Part shown: positions 11,345 through 19,451 of the stretch, piece after piece | How positions within the stretch are numbered: the stretch's first letter is position 1 | How the letters are laid out: each line of letters opens with the position of its first letter | Source: Agromyces sp. G08B096 | GTDB lineage: Bacteria; Actinomycetota; Actinomycetes; Actinomycetales; Microbacteriaceae | NCBI RefSeq assembly: GCF_040267705.1 | Contig: NZ_CP158374.1 | Coordinates: 1,488,001-1,552,000, forward strand | Length of the DNA: 64,000 bases | Reading direction: 5' to 3' | Notes under the pieces: model-generated | Seen by the model: only the letters and a program-made list of their open reading frames with translations | The model's database searches: none | What the model was told of the DNA's origin: nothing | Position numbers and translations under genes: made by a program

Positions 11345-12861
11345 TGGCCCGTGTCGAACTGATGGACTTCGACCGTGCGCTCGAGCTGTTCGAGCCGGTC
11401 ATCGGGCTCGAGGTGCACGTCGAGCTGAACACCGAGACCAAGATGTTCTCGCCGGCCCCGAACCCGGCGAACTCGGCGAACCACGACGCGGCGCCGAACA
11501 CGCTGGTGACGCCGGTCTGCCTGGGCCTGCCCGGGTCGCTGCCGGTCGTGAACGGTGAGGCGGTGCGTTCGTCGATCTCGCTCGGTCTCGCGCTCGGCTG
11601 CGAGATCGCGCCGTCGAGCCGGTTCGCCCGGAAGAACTACTTCTACCCCGATCTCGCGAAGAACTACCAGATCTCGCAGTACGACGAGCCGATCGCCTTC
11701 GACGGCTCGGTCGAGGTCGAGCTCGAGAACGGCCGGGTGTTCCAGGTGCCGATCGAGCGCGCGCACATGGAGGAGGATGCGGGCAAGCTCACGCACGTCG
11801 GCGGGGCGACGGGCCGCATCCACGGCGCCGAGTACTCGCTCGTCGACTACAACCGGGCGGGCGTGCCGCTGGTCGAGATCGTGACACGCCCGATCGTGGG
11901 CGCGGAGGCGGATGCTCCCGCGCTCGCGCGCGCCTACGTCTCCACGATCCGCGACATCGCCCTGGCCCTCGGCATCTCGGATGCGCGAATGGAGCGCGGC
12001 AACCTGCGGTGCGACGCGAACGTCTCGCTGCGCCCGCGCGGTCAGGAGCGGTTCGGCACCCGCACGGAGACGAAGAACGTCAACTCGTTCCGGTCGATCG
12101 AGCGGGCGGTGCGGTACGAGATCCAGCGGCAGGCGGCGATCCTCGCCGCGGGCGGCACGATCACGCAGGAGACCCGGCACTGGCACGAGGACTCGGGCAC
12201 CACGAGCCCGGGCCGTCCGAAGTCCGACGCCGACGACTACCGCTACTTCCCCGAGCCCGACCTGCTCCCCGTCGAGCCGTCGGCCGAGCTCATCGAGGAG
12301 TTGCGCGCCGCGCTGCCCGAGGCTCCGGCGGCCCGCCGCCGCCGGTTGAAGGCGGAGTGGGGCTTCACCGATCTGGAGTTCCAGGACGTCGCGAACTCCG
12401 GTCTGCTGAACGAGCTCGCCGAGACGGTCGCGGCCGGTGCCACGCCCGCCGCGGCGCGCAAGTGGTGGACCGGCGAGATCGCCAGGCTCGCGAATGCCGC
12501 CGATCGGGATGCCGCGAGCCTGGTCGCCCCGGCGCACGTCGCCGAGCTCGCCCAGCTCGTCGAGGCCGGCACGTTGACCGACCGCCTCGCGCGCCAGGTG
12601 CTCGAGGGCGTCGTGGCGGGCGAGGGCTCGCCGCAGGAGATCGTCGACGCCCGCGGGCTCGCGGTCGTCTCCGACGACGGCGCGCTCATCGCCGCGATCG
12701 ACGAGGCGCTGGCGAGCCAGCCCGACGTCCTGGCGAAGATCCGCGACGGTAAGGTGCAGGCTGCCGGCGCGGTGATCGGCGCCGTGATGAAGGCGATGCA
12801 GGGCAAGGCGGATGCCGCTCGCGTCCGCGAGCTCGTGCTCGAGCGCGCGAACGGCGCCTGA
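11344..12861 (+). CDS. gatB: Glutamyl/aspartyl-tRNA amidotransferase subunit B
   Basis: A 505-residue subunit that binds tRNA and performs the ATP-dependent transamidation. The [15 protein letters not shown] start, the HMEEDAGKL segment and the [14 protein letters not shown] block of the kinase-like domain are all present. A C-terminal YqeY-like tail domain follows from about residue 350. Length is normal, and it closes the gatCAB operon. Confidence 0.96.
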   Translation: MARVELMDFDRALELFEPVIGLEVHVELNTETKMFSPAPNPANSANHDAAPNTLVTPVCLGLPGSLPVVNGEAVRSSISLGLALGCEIAPSSRFARKNYFYPDLAKNYQISQYDEPIAFDGSVEVELENGRVFQVPIERAHMEEDAGKLTHVGGATGRIHGAEYSLVDYNRAGVPLVEIVTRPIVGAEADAPALARAYVSTIRDIALALGISDARMERGNLRCDANVSLRPRGQERFGTRTETKNVNSFRSIERAVRYEIQRQAAILAAGGTITQETRHWHEDSGTTSPGRPKSDADDYRYFPEPDLLPVEPSAELIEELRAALPEAPAARRRRLKAEWGFTDLEFQDVANSGLLNELAETVAAGATPAAARKWWTGEIARLANAADRDAASLVAPAHVAELAQLVEAGTLTDRLARQVLEGVVAGEGSPQEIVDARGLAVVSDDGALIAAIDEALASQPDVLAKIRDGKVQAAGAVIGAVMKAMQGKADAARVRELVLERANGA

Positions 12862-12892
12862 AGGCTCACAGCCGGTTCAAGGCTGACGTCGA

Positions 12893-12898
12893 TAGATT
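12893..12898 (+). promoter_or_regulatory. Predicted -10 element of the Gly-rich repeat protein gene
   Basis: TAGATT lies 32 bases upstream of the ATG at 12931. A GAGGATTGACGAGG segment provides ribosome-binding sites. This gene is therefore expected to have a conventional leader and its own transcription start after gatB. Confidence 0.45.
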
Positions 12899-12930
12899 CG
12901 GCATCCCCTTCGAGGATTGACGAGGACACC

Positions 12931-13638
12931 ATGGGATTCCTTGATCGATTGTTCGGCGCTCCCGAGCGGGAGCCGTCCGCGGCCCGTCCGCAGCGTGCAC
13001 CGCAGCTGAGCGACGACGAGCTGGCGATCGAGCGGTATCGGTACCTGCTCCGCACTGCACCGCCCGAGTCCATCGAGCAGGTGCACGCCGAGGCGTTCGC
13101 GAAGCTCACGCCCGAGCAACGGCACCAGGTCTACACGGCGCTGGCCGAGCAGGCGCCCGCTGGAGAGCGGGTCGACTCCGAGGAGCCGACCGCGCTCGCC
13201 CGGGCCGCGACGCGGCAGGAGCTGCGCCAGCCGGGCAGCATGGAGCGCGCCTTCTCCGGCGCGGGTGCCGGTGCCGGCCGTCCCGCGCAGGCGGGTCCGT
13301 CGTTCGGGCAGATGTTCGGCGGTTCGCTGCTCGGGTCGATCGCCGGTGTCGTCGTGGGCTCGGCGATCGCGCAGGCGTTCCTGCCCGACCCCGCCTCGTT
13401 CGAGGCGGGCGATCCGGGTGCGGGCGACGCGGGTGGCGGCGACCCGGCCGACTCGGGCGATGCCGGCGCGGACGCCGGCAGCGTCGACGCAGCAGGAGCC
13501 GACGGCGGCTACGGCGGTGACTTCGGCGGCGGTGACTTCGGCGGCGGTGACTTCGGCGGCGGTGACTTCGGCGGCGGTGACTTCGGCGGCGGCGATTTCG
13601 GCGGCGGCGATTTCGGCGGCGGCGACTTCGGCTTCTGA
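12931..13638 (+). CDS. Hypothetical protein with C-terminal GGGDF repeats
   Basis: A 235-residue protein of unknown function. The N-terminal half is a charged helical region (residues about 25-75, ELAIERYRYLL and LTPEQRHQVYTALAEQ). It is followed by a linker and one hydrophobic glycine-zipper-like segment near residues 125-150 (GSLLGSIAGVVVGSAIAQAF). An acidic Gly/Ala/Asp stretch comes next, and then eight G(G)GDF units to the end. The layout suggests a membrane-anchored protein with a flexible low-complexity tail. Similar proteins occur in related actinobacteria without assigned function, as far as I recall. It has its own -10 element and leader. Confidence 0.75.
   Translation: MGFLDRLFGAPEREPSAARPQRAPQLSDDELAIERYRYLLRTAPPESIEQVHAEAFAKLTPEQRHQVYTALAEQAPAGERVDSEEPTALARAATRQELRQPGSMERAFSGAGAGAGRPAQAGPSFGQMFGGSLLGSIAGVVVGSAIAQAFLPDPASFEAGDPGAGDAGGGDPADSGDAGADAGSVDAAGADGGYGGDFGGGDFGGGDFGGGDFGGGDFGGGDFGGGDFGGGDFGF
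13514..13635 (+). repeat. In-frame 15-bp tandem repeat encoding GGGDF
   Basis: Eight copies of a 15-base unit, GGCGGCGG(T/C)GA(C/T)TTC, lie at the 3' end of the gene above. The first five use GGT-GAC. Copies six and seven change to GGC-GAT and the last to GGC-GAC, so the array has begun to diverge at third positions while the peptide is kept. Confidence 0.9.
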
Positions 13639-13662
13639 GCCGGCGATGACGGTGGCGGCCGG

Positions 13663-13674
13663 TAGGGTCGCAGC
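13663..13674 (+). promoter_or_regulatory. Predicted leaderless promoter of dinB
   Basis: TAGGGT at 13663-13668 is followed by 6 bases and the GTG start at 13675. I see no LexA-type box around it. Confidence 0.55.
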
Positions 13675-15009
13675 GTGAGCAAGCAGGACGGCTCGTCGCG
13701 GCAGGTGACGACGGGGCCGGTCGACGATTCGGCGACGCCCATCCTGCACGTCGACATGGACGCGTTCTTCGTGTCGGTCGAGCTCCTGTCGCGGCCCGAT
13801 CTGCGCGGCAAGCCCGTGCTCGTGGGCGGCACGGCAGGCCGCGGCGTGGTGTCGGCGGCGAGCTACGAAGCGCGCCGGTTCGGCGTGAACTCGGCCATGC
13901 CGATGTCCGTGGCGCTCCAGCGCTGTCCGAACGCCATCGTGCTGCGCGGCGACTACCGCAAGTACAGCGAGTACTCCAAGCGCGTCATGGCGATCTTCGG
14001 CGACTTCACCCCGCTGGTCGAGCCGCTCTCGATCGACGAGGCGTTCCTCGACGTCTCGGGCGCGCGCCGCGTGCACGGCACGCCTGCGGAGATCGCGTGG
14101 ACGATCCGCGAGCGCGTGCGTGCCGAGACGGGGCTCACCTGCTCGATCGGCGTGGCCGCGACGAAGTACGTCGCGAAGGTCGCCTCGAGTCGTGCCAAGC
14201 CCGACGGCATGCTCGTCGTGCCGGCGGCCGATACGCTCGCCTTCCTCCACCCCCTGCCGGTGTCCGCGCTCTGGGGTGTGGGCAAGGTCACCGAGGAGTC
14301 GCTCGTCCGGCTGGGGCTCCGCACGGTCGGCGACGTCGCCGTCATGCCTCCCGACGCGCTCGAGCGGGCCGTCGGCCCAGCCCTCGCGGCTCGGTTGACG
14401 CGGCTGGCGAACGGCGTCGATGCGCGCGACGTCTCGGTGCACCGGGCGGAGAAGAGCGTCGGACACGAGACCACGTTCGGCCACGATCTGACCGATCCCG
14501 ATGAGATCCGGCGCGCCTTGCTCGGGCTCGCCGGCAACGTGGCGTCGCGGCTCCGCAAGGCCGGCCTGGTCGGCCGCACCGTCGTGCTGAAGCTCCGTTA
14601 CGGCGATTTCCGCACGGTCACCAGGTCTCGCACCCTCGGCGAGCCCACCGATGTCGCCCGGCGGATCTACGAGGAGGCCGCAGCCGCCCTCGACGAACTC
14701 GTCGGCAACGGCGAGCGGGTCCGGCTCATCGGGGTGCGTGCGGAGCACCTGCGACCGGGCGGCGGGGCGACCCTGTGGGATCCCGACGAGGAGTGGCGCG
14801 ACGCCGAACGGACGATCGATCAGGTCGTCGCGAAGTTCGGTCGGGGAGCGGTGAAACCGGCGGCGCTCGTCGGACGCGACGGCAGTGGCGCGGTCGCGGG
14901 AGCGAGATTCCGTCGACCGCTCGACGACGACGACGAGACCGGAGCCGGCGGCGAGGCGGCCGCAACGGCCGGGCGCAAGGGGCTGTCGCGGCGGCCACGC
15001 CGCGGGTAG
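13675..15009 (+). CDS. dinB: DNA polymerase IV (Y family)
   Basis: A 444-residue translesion polymerase. Catalytic blocks are HVDMDAFFVSVEL near residue 24 and LSIDEAFLDVSG near residue 117, which provide the metal-binding acidic residues. The steric region RGVVSAASYEARRFGV and the HhH segment LWGVGKVTEESL follow. The C-terminus is acidic then basic, and lacks a clear QLSLF-type clamp-binding peptide, which is unusual for a Pol IV. Its -10 element overlaps nothing recognisable as an SOS box, so induction by LexA is not predicted here. Confidence 0.93.
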   Translation: MSKQDGSSRQVTTGPVDDSATPILHVDMDAFFVSVELLSRPDLRGKPVLVGGTAGRGVVSAASYEARRFGVNSAMPMSVALQRCPNAIVLRGDYRKYSEYSKRVMAIFGDFTPLVEPLSIDEAFLDVSGARRVHGTPAEIAWTIRERVRAETGLTCSIGVAATKYVAKVASSRAKPDGMLVVPAADTLAFLHPLPVSALWGVGKVTEESLVRLGLRTVGDVAVMPPDALERAVGPALAARLTRLANGVDARDVSVHRAEKSVGHETTFGHDLTDPDEIRRALLGLAGNVASRLRKAGLVGRTVVLKLRYGDFRTVTRSRTLGEPTDVARRIYEEAAAALDELVGNGERVRLIGVRAEHLRPGGGATLWDPDEEWRDAERTIDQVVAKFGRGAVKPAALVGRDGSGAVAGARFRRPLDDDDETGAGGEAAATAGRKGLSRRPRRG

Positions 15010-15018
15010 CGTGGCGGC
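15007..15018 (+). promoter_or_regulatory. Predicted leaderless promoter overlapping the dinB stop codon
   Basis: TAGCGT at 15007-15012 begins with the TAG stop of dinB and ends 6 bases before the ATG at 15019. Confidence 0.5.
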
Positions 15019-15351
15019 ATGGCTGATTTCGTGCTCGAACTCGCGGAGAACGTCGCCGGCGTCGGCGTGAAGACCTCGTACGGCGATCCGGTGGAGGTCG
15101 ACGGCAGCACCGTCATCCCCGTCGCCCTGGGCTGGTACGGCTTCGGTGGAGGCAACTCCGAAGGCGAGGGACCGCAGGGCAGTGGCGGCGGCGGAGGCGG
15201 GGCATCCATTCCGCTCGGCGCATACATCGGGCGCGGTGGCGGCGACGTCCGGTTCGAGCCCAACCTCATCGGACTCGTCCTCGCGGCAACGCCGCTGATC
15301 TGGGTCACCGGCAAGGCGCTGAAGTGGGTCATCCGCGCGCTGAAGCGCTGA
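15019..15351 (+). CDS. GerW/YtfJ-family protein
   Basis: A 110-residue protein resembling the sporulation protein YtfJ/GerW family. It shows the YGDPVEVDGSTVIPVALGWYGFGGG block, a Gly/Ser-rich loop, and a terminal hydrophobic segment (LIGLVLAATPLIWVTGKALKWVIRAL) that could be a membrane anchor. Members are common in actinobacteria that do not form endospores, where their role is unknown. The gene is probably leaderless and is followed by two short GC hairpins before the thiamine riboswitch promoter. Confidence 0.7.
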   Translation: MADFVLELAENVAGVGVKTSYGDPVEVDGSTVIPVALGWYGFGGGNSEGEGPQGSGGGGGGASIPLGAYIGRGGGDVRFEPNLIGLVLAATPLIWVTGKALKWVIRALKR

Positions 15352-15360
15352 TCGCCGCCG

Positions 15361-15401
15361 CCGGTTGCTCGACCGGCCGGGCCGCGTGCCGTCTGCGGCA
15401 C
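15361..15401 (+). terminator. Possible tandem-hairpin terminator
   Basis: Two short perfect hairpins lie after the GerW-like gene: CCGGT/ACCGG with a 6-base loop (15361-15376) and GTGCCG/CGGCAC with a 4-base loop (15386-15401). No T-run follows. They sit just before the TATACT promoter of the thiamine operon, so they could insulate it, but the stems are short. Confidence 0.35.
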
Positions 15402-15421
15402 CGGGATGACCCGCCACGGCG

Positions 15422-15427
15422 TATACT
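15422..15427 (+). promoter_or_regulatory. Predicted -10 element of the thiamine transport operon
   Basis: TATACT, the best consensus -10 in the window, lies just upstream of the riboswitch aptamer. The start site would fall near 15434. Confidence 0.6.
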
Positions 15428-15435
15428 CGTGCCCT

Positions 15436-15527
15436 GAACACGGGAGTCCGGTGAGCCGGGCTGAGAGGAAGGTTCTCCAACCTTCGACCGTCGAACCTGA
15501 TCTGGGTCATGCCAGCGCAGGGAGGGC
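15436..15527 (+). ncRNA. TPP riboswitch (THI element)
   Basis: The aptamer carries the conserved CTGAGA at 15461-15466 and the ACCTGATCTGGGTCATGCC-AGCGCAGGGA block at about 15495-15523, the two halves of the thiamine pyrophosphate pocket. The outer bases GCCCT (15431-15435) and AGGGC (15523-15527) can close P1. The aptamer ends about 50 bases before the GTG of ykoE, whose ribosome-binding site AAAGGG lies at 15564-15569. That distance suits control of translation initiation, though I did not fold the expression platform. High TPP should switch off the downstream transporter. Confidence 0.93.
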
Positions 15528-15576
15528 ATCACTTCTCGTTCCCGTGCCGCTTTCCTTCGAACGAAAGGGCACGACA

Positions 15577-16254
15577 GTGCACGCATCCGCATCCGCATCC
15601 GCATCCGCATCCGCCGAGCAGGCCGGCACCGGCCAGGCCTCACCCGGGCAGACCGGCACCGGCGGTCGACGCCTCCGCTGGCGCGTCGTCGACATCGTCG
15701 TCGCGAGCGTCGTCGGCGTCGCCGTCGGCGTGGTCTTCTGGGCCTGGGGTGTCATCTGGGGTCCGATCTCGGCCCCGATCGAGGCGCTCCTGCCGGGCCT
15801 GCAGGCCGCGCCGGCCGCCCTGTGGCTCGTCGCGGGCGTGATCGGCGGCCTCATCGTCCGCAAGCCGGGCGCCGCCATCACCACCGAGCTCGTCGCCGCA
15901 GTCGTCTCCGCCCTGATCGGCAGCCAGTGGGGCGGACTCCTCACCATCGAGGCGGGCCTCGTGCAGGGGCTCGGCGCCGAACTGGTGTTCGCGCTCTTCC
16001 TGTACCGCCGGTGGAACCTGCCGGTCGCGCTCCTCGCGGGCGCCGGTGCCGGGCTCGCGATGGCGATCAACGACCTCGTACTCTGGTACGCCGGTGCTGC
16101 TCCGGCCTTCACGGCCATCTACACGGTCTCGGCGATCGTGGGCGGTGCCCTCATCGCCGGCGGGCTGGGCTGGCTCGCCGTACGGGGCCTCGCCCGGGCC
16201 GGCGCGCTCCAGCGCTTCGCCGCCGGCCGTGAGACCGCCCGCGGCGCCGTCTGA
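15577..16254 (+). CDS. ykoE: ECF transporter substrate-binding subunit YkoE (thiamine-related)
   Basis: A 225-residue membrane S-component of an energy-coupling-factor transporter, belonging to the YkoE family that imports thiamine or its pyrimidine precursor. It has about six hydrophobic segments, an early VFWAWGVIWGP motif and ITTELVAAVVSALIGSQWG in the middle. The GTG at 15577 is chosen because it has an AAAGGGC ribosome-binding site and follows the TPP riboswitch; reading further upstream would translate the aptamer. The N-terminus encodes five Ala-Ser pairs from a GCATCC repeat. Genes for the ATPase and T-component follow directly. Confidence 0.9.
   Translation: MHASASASASASAEQAGTGQASPGQTGTGGRRLRWRVVDIVVASVVGVAVGVVFWAWGVIWGPISAPIEALLPGLQAAPAALWLVAGVIGGLIVRKPGAAITTELVAAVVSALIGSQWGGLLTIEAGLVQGLGAELVFALFLYRRWNLPVALLAGAGAGLAMAINDLVLWYAGAAPAFTAIYTVSAIVGGALIAGGLGWLAVRGLARAGALQRFAAGRETARGAV
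15583..15612 (+). repeat. GCATCC x5 tandem repeat in the ykoE N-terminus
   Basis: Five perfect tandem copies of the hexamer GCATCC encode (Ala-Ser)5 directly after the start codon. The same hexamer is scattered at high frequency through the whole window. Confidence 0.95.
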
Positions 16255-16255
16255 C

Positions 16256-17764
16256 GTGTCCGCCGGGACCAGCAGCCGCCCGCGGGCCGCTCGCGTCGAG
16301 GCTCGCGGGTGGTCGTGGCGGCACGGCTTGCGGCGGAGCCCCGCCCTCTCGGGCATCGATCTCGTGATCGAACCGGGGGAGCGGGTGCTGCTCCTCGGGC
16401 CGTCCGGGTCGGGGAAGTCGACGCTGCTCCACGGCCTCGCGGGCGTGCTGGGCGGCGACGACGAGGGCGAGGCGACGGGCGGGCTGCTCGTGGACGGACA
16501 GCCGCCTGCCGCGTCGCGGGGGCGCACGGGACTCGTGCTGCAGGATCCCGACGCGCAGGTCGTCATGGCCCGCGTCGGGGATGACGTGGCGTTCGGCCTC
16601 GAGAACCTCGGGGTGCCGCGCGAGGAGATCGCCCCTCGCGTGCGCGACGCGATCGAAGCGGTCGGACTCGAGCTCCGGCCCGAGCACTCGACCGCCTCGC
16701 TGTCGGGCGGACAGCGGCAGCGTCTCGCCCTGGCCGGGGTGCTCGCGATGCGCCCCGGACTGCTGCTCCTCGACGAGCCGACGGCGAACCTCGACCCCGG
16801 CGGGGTGATCGAGGTGCGCGACGCCGTCGACCGCGTCGTGCGGGAGAGCGGCGCGACGCTGGTCGTCGTGGAGCACCGCGTGCCGACCTGGCTGTCCGTG
16901 ATCGATCGCGTCGTCGTGATCGGACGCGACGGCCGCCTCATCGCCGACGGACCCGCCGAGCGCGTGCTCGCCGACGAGGCGGCCCGGCTCCGCGAGGCGG
17001 GGGTCTGGCTTCCCGGTGACGGTGCGGGGCTCGCGCTCGACGACGGCCGCGGACCTCGCGCCGGCTCGACGCCACCGCTCCTCACGGCGACCGAGCTCGC
17101 CGTCGCCCGGCTGCCCGGCCGACCCGTGCAGCACGGTCTCGGATTCCAGGTGACCGCCGGGCGGCTCCTCGCCGTCACGGGGCCGAACGGGGCGGGCAAA
17201 TCGACGCTGGCCCTCACCCTCGCCGGACTCCTCGCACCCGAGGCCGGCCGGCTCGAGGCATCCGATCTGCTGGCCGACGGCGCGGGGCCGTCACCCTGGC
17301 GCTGGCGGTCGCGGCAGCTGTTGACCCGCATCGGCACGGTCTTCCAGAATCCCGAGCACCAGTTCCTGGCGGGCAACGTGCGCGCCGAGCTCGAGGTCGG
17401 CCCGCGCGCACTGCGGCTGCCGGCCGAAGAGGTGCGGCGGCGTGTCGACCCGCTACTGGAGGCGCTGCGGCTCGACCGGCTCGCGGCCGCGAACCCGTTC
17501 ACGCTCTCGGGCGGGGAGAAGCGCCGGCTCTCGGTCGCGACCGCGCTCGCGACGAAGCCACGACTGCTCGTGCTCGACGAGCCGACCTTCGGACAGGACG
17601 CCGTGACCTGGCGCGAACTCGTCCGTCTCGTCGGCGAGCTCCGCGACGAGGGCACCGGTGTCGTGGCCGTGACGCACGATGCGGCGTTCGTCGACGCGCT
17701 CGCCGACGAACGTCTCGCGCTCAGGGCGCAGGCCCCGGCCGGGAGATCCGAGGTGGCGGCATGA
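16256..17764 (+). CDS. ykoD: Double ATPase of the ECF thiamine transporter (YkoD)
   Basis: A 502-residue protein with two ABC ATPase domains in one chain. The first has Walker A GPSGSGKST, signature LSGGQRQRLALA and Walker B LLLLDEPTANLD. The second has GPNGAGKST, TLSGGEKRRLSVA and LLVLDEPTFGQD. The fused arrangement is that of YkoD, which powers YkoE through YkoC. The GTG at 16256 starts one base after the ykoE stop. An earlier in-frame GTG at 16229 is possible, so the start is uncertain by nine residues. Regulated by the upstream TPP riboswitch. Confidence 0.9.
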   Translation: MSAGTSSRPRAARVEARGWSWRHGLRRSPALSGIDLVIEPGERVLLLGPSGSGKSTLLHGLAGVLGGDDEGEATGGLLVDGQPPAASRGRTGLVLQDPDAQVVMARVGDDVAFGLENLGVPREEIAPRVRDAIEAVGLELRPEHSTASLSGGQRQRLALAGVLAMRPGLLLLDEPTANLDPGGVIEVRDAVDRVVRESGATLVVVEHRVPTWLSVIDRVVVIGRDGRLIADGPAERVLADEAARLREAGVWLPGDGAGLALDDGRGPRAGSTPPLLTATELAVARLPGRPVQHGLGFQVTAGRLLAVTGPNGAGKSTLALTLAGLLAPEAGRLEASDLLADGAGPSPWRWRSRQLLTRIGTVFQNPEHQFLAGNVRAELEVGPRALRLPAEEVRRRVDPLLEALRLDRLAAANPFTLSGGEKRRLSVATALATKPRLLVLDEPTFGQDAVTWRELVRLVGELRDEGTGVVAVTHDAAFVDALADERLALRAQAPAGRSEVAA

Positions 17765-18540
17765 GCATCGCCGACGTGCGGCCAGGCCTGCCGCTCGCGC
17801 ACGTGAACCCGGTCGCGAAGGTCGCTTCGACCGTGCCGCTCAGCATCGCACTGCTGCTCACCCTCGACCCGGTGTCGGCGGCCGTCGCGATCGTGTGCGA
17901 GGTCGTGATCTTCACGGCGGTGGGCCTCGGTTCGCTGCTGTGGTCGGCGCGGACGCTGCCGGTCTGGATCGCGGCGCCGCTCACCGGCCTCAGCATGCTG
18001 CTCTACGGCGCACCGTCAGGCGCGGTGTACCTCGACGTCGGACTCATCCATGTGACGGAGGGGTCCGTGCAGATCGCGCTGGCGACGACCGCGCGGGTCA
18101 TCGCGATCGCGCTGCCCGCCGTGGTGCTCTTCCTCACCATCGACCCGACGGACCTCGCCGACGGGCTCGCCCAGACCCTGCGCCTGCCGGCCCGGTTCGT
18201 GCTCGGCGCCCTCGCGGCGCTCCGGCTCGCCGGCACCTCCATCGACGACTGGCGCACCATCTCGCTGGCGCGACGCGCCCGCGGCGTCGCCGACCGCGGT
18301 CGGCTGCTGCGGTTCGCCGGGCAGGCGTTCGCGCTGCTCGTGCTCGCGGTCCGGCGCGGCAGCACGCTCGCCACGGCCATGGAGGCGCGCGGCTTCGGCG
18401 CTCCCGTGCGACGCACCTGGGCGCGGGAGGTGGTGTTCGGCGGGCGCGAATGGGCGGTGATCGCGGTCGGATGCCTCGTGGCGGTCGCCTCCGTCGTCGC
18501 CGCCGTCGCGGCGGGCACGTGGAACCTGGTGTGGTCGTGA
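17761..18540 (+). CDS. ykoC: ECF transporter transmembrane T-component (YkoC)
   Basis: A 259-residue CbiQ/EcfT-type membrane protein linking the S-component to the ATPases. About five hydrophobic helices are visible. The cytoplasmic coupling region carries the short Ala-Arg-Gly signatures ISLARRARGV and AMEARGFG that contact the ATPases. ATGA overlap with ykoD shows translational coupling. It completes a full YkoEDC importer. Confidence 0.9.
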   Translation: MSIADVRPGLPLAHVNPVAKVASTVPLSIALLLTLDPVSAAVAIVCEVVIFTAVGLGSLLWSARTLPVWIAAPLTGLSMLLYGAPSGAVYLDVGLIHVTEGSVQIALATTARVIAIALPAVVLFLTIDPTDLADGLAQTLRLPARFVLGALAALRLAGTSIDDWRTISLARRARGVADRGRLLRFAGQAFALLVLAVRRGSTLATAMEARGFGAPVRRTWAREVVFGGREWAVIAVGCLVAVASVVAAVAAGTWNLVWS

Positions 18541-19184
18541 CCGGCCCCGCGCCAGCGGTCGAGCTGCTCCGGCGCAGGATCGCTTCCGCGGGCGATGGCC
18601 GGCCCGGCGGCTCGCGCGTCGTCGTCGCCATCGACGGGCCGAGCGGGTCGGGCAAGTCGACGTTCGCCGACGCGCTCGTGCGCGGATGCCCCGCCCCGGT
18701 CGACCTCGTGCGCCTCGACGACGTCTATCCCGGCTGGCACGGCCTCGAGCGAGGCGCGCAGCTCGCCGCCCACGGCCTCGTCGAGCCGTGGCTCCACGGG
18801 CGGGCGGGTCGCGCAGCGAGCTGGGACTGGGCGCACTCGCAACCCGGCGCCGCCCGTCCGGTGCGTCCCGGCCGTGCGCTCGTCGTCGAAGGGTGCGGGG
18901 CGTTCGACGCGGTCGCCCGCATCGGCGGCAGGCCCCGGCGCGGCGCCGCCGCGGCGGTCCTCCGCGTGTGGGTCGAGGCATCCGATGCGGTCCGCAAGCG
19001 CGCCGCACTCGACCGCGATGCGGGCGGGTTCGATCCGTGGTGGGACGTCTGGGACGCGCAATGGCGGCGGTACGCCGCACGCACCCGCGCTCGCTCGGCC
19101 GCGGACCTGGTCGTCCGCACGTCCTTCCGACCCTCCGCGACGCTGGCGCGCGGCGACGCGGCCGGGACTACGGTGGAGGCATGA
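18537..19184 (+). CDS. P-loop kinase-like protein coupled to the thiamine transporter
   Basis: A 215-residue protein with a Walker A motif AIDGPSGSGKST at about residues 31-42. A DDVYPGWHGLERG segment resembles the acidic loop after the first strand in uridine kinase-like NTPases, and a RKRAALDRDAGGFDPWWDVWDAQW lid-like region lies near the C-terminus. The GTG overlaps the ykoC stop (GTGA), so it is in the same operon and under the TPP riboswitch. A small-molecule kinase acting on an imported compound is a reasonable guess, but general nucleoside kinase-like ATPases of this kind also occur away from thiamine genes. Substrate unknown. Confidence 0.75.
   Translation: MTGPAPAVELLRRRIASAGDGRPGGSRVVVAIDGPSGSGKSTFADALVRGCPAPVDLVRLDDVYPGWHGLERGAQLAAHGLVEPWLHGRAGRAASWDWAHSQPGAARPVRPGRALVVEGCGAFDAVARIGGRPRRGAAAAVLRVWVEASDAVRKRAALDRDAGGFDPWWDVWDAQWRRYAARTRARSAADLVVRTSFRPSATLARGDAAGTTVEA
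19169..19180 (+). promoter_or_regulatory. Predicted leaderless promoter inside the kinase gene end
   Basis: TACGGT at 19169-19174 ends 6 bases before the ATG at 19181 and lies in the last codons of the kinase-like gene, so the small acidic protein can be made independently of the riboswitch. Confidence 0.45.
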
Positions 19185-19438
19185 GTGCAGAGACGTCCGG
19201 CGAGTACGTCGCCGAGTTCATCGACGGGCCCCTCGAAGGCGAGTTCGAACGGCGGGTCCTCGTGAGCGGCGAGCCAGAGGAGCGCGTCGCGCGCGTCGCC
19301 GCCATCGACGGCCTCGAGTCGCTGTTCTGGTACGACGCGGTCGAGCGGCGCGAGGTCGACGGCGAGGTGCGCGTGCGGTTCCGCTTCGACGCCGGAGACT
19401 CCGACCCGGTGGAGTTCGATCAGGACGACAACGAGTAG
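19181..19438 (+). CDS. Small acidic hypothetical protein
   Basis: An 85-residue protein rich in Glu and Asp (GEYVAEFIDGPLEGEFERR; SLFWYDAVERREV). No signal peptide or membrane segment is seen, and no family is recognised. It overlaps the preceding gene by four bases (ATGA) and also has its own predicted leaderless promoter. It converges on the carboxypeptidase-like gene with a 13-bp gap. Confidence 0.7.
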   Translation: MSAETSGEYVAEFIDGPLEGEFERRVLVSGEPEERVARVAAIDGLESLFWYDAVERREVDGEVRVRFRFDAGDSDPVEFDQDDNE

Positions 19439-19451
19439 ACGCCGCTCGTCG

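Noticed and set aside
13514..13635. The 15-bp tandem array as a possible CRISPR or phage-related repeat
   Set aside because: Units are contiguous without spacers, in frame, and encode a peptide repeat at the end of a gene. No cas genes are nearby.
13639..13674. An SOS box before dinB
   Set aside because: No CGAAC-N4-GTTCG-like sequence is present around the start; only the leaderless -10 is seen.
15406..15576. A longer ykoE reading frame beginning at 15406
   Set aside because: That frame would translate the promoter and the TPP aptamer. The GTG at 15577 has a ribosome-binding site.
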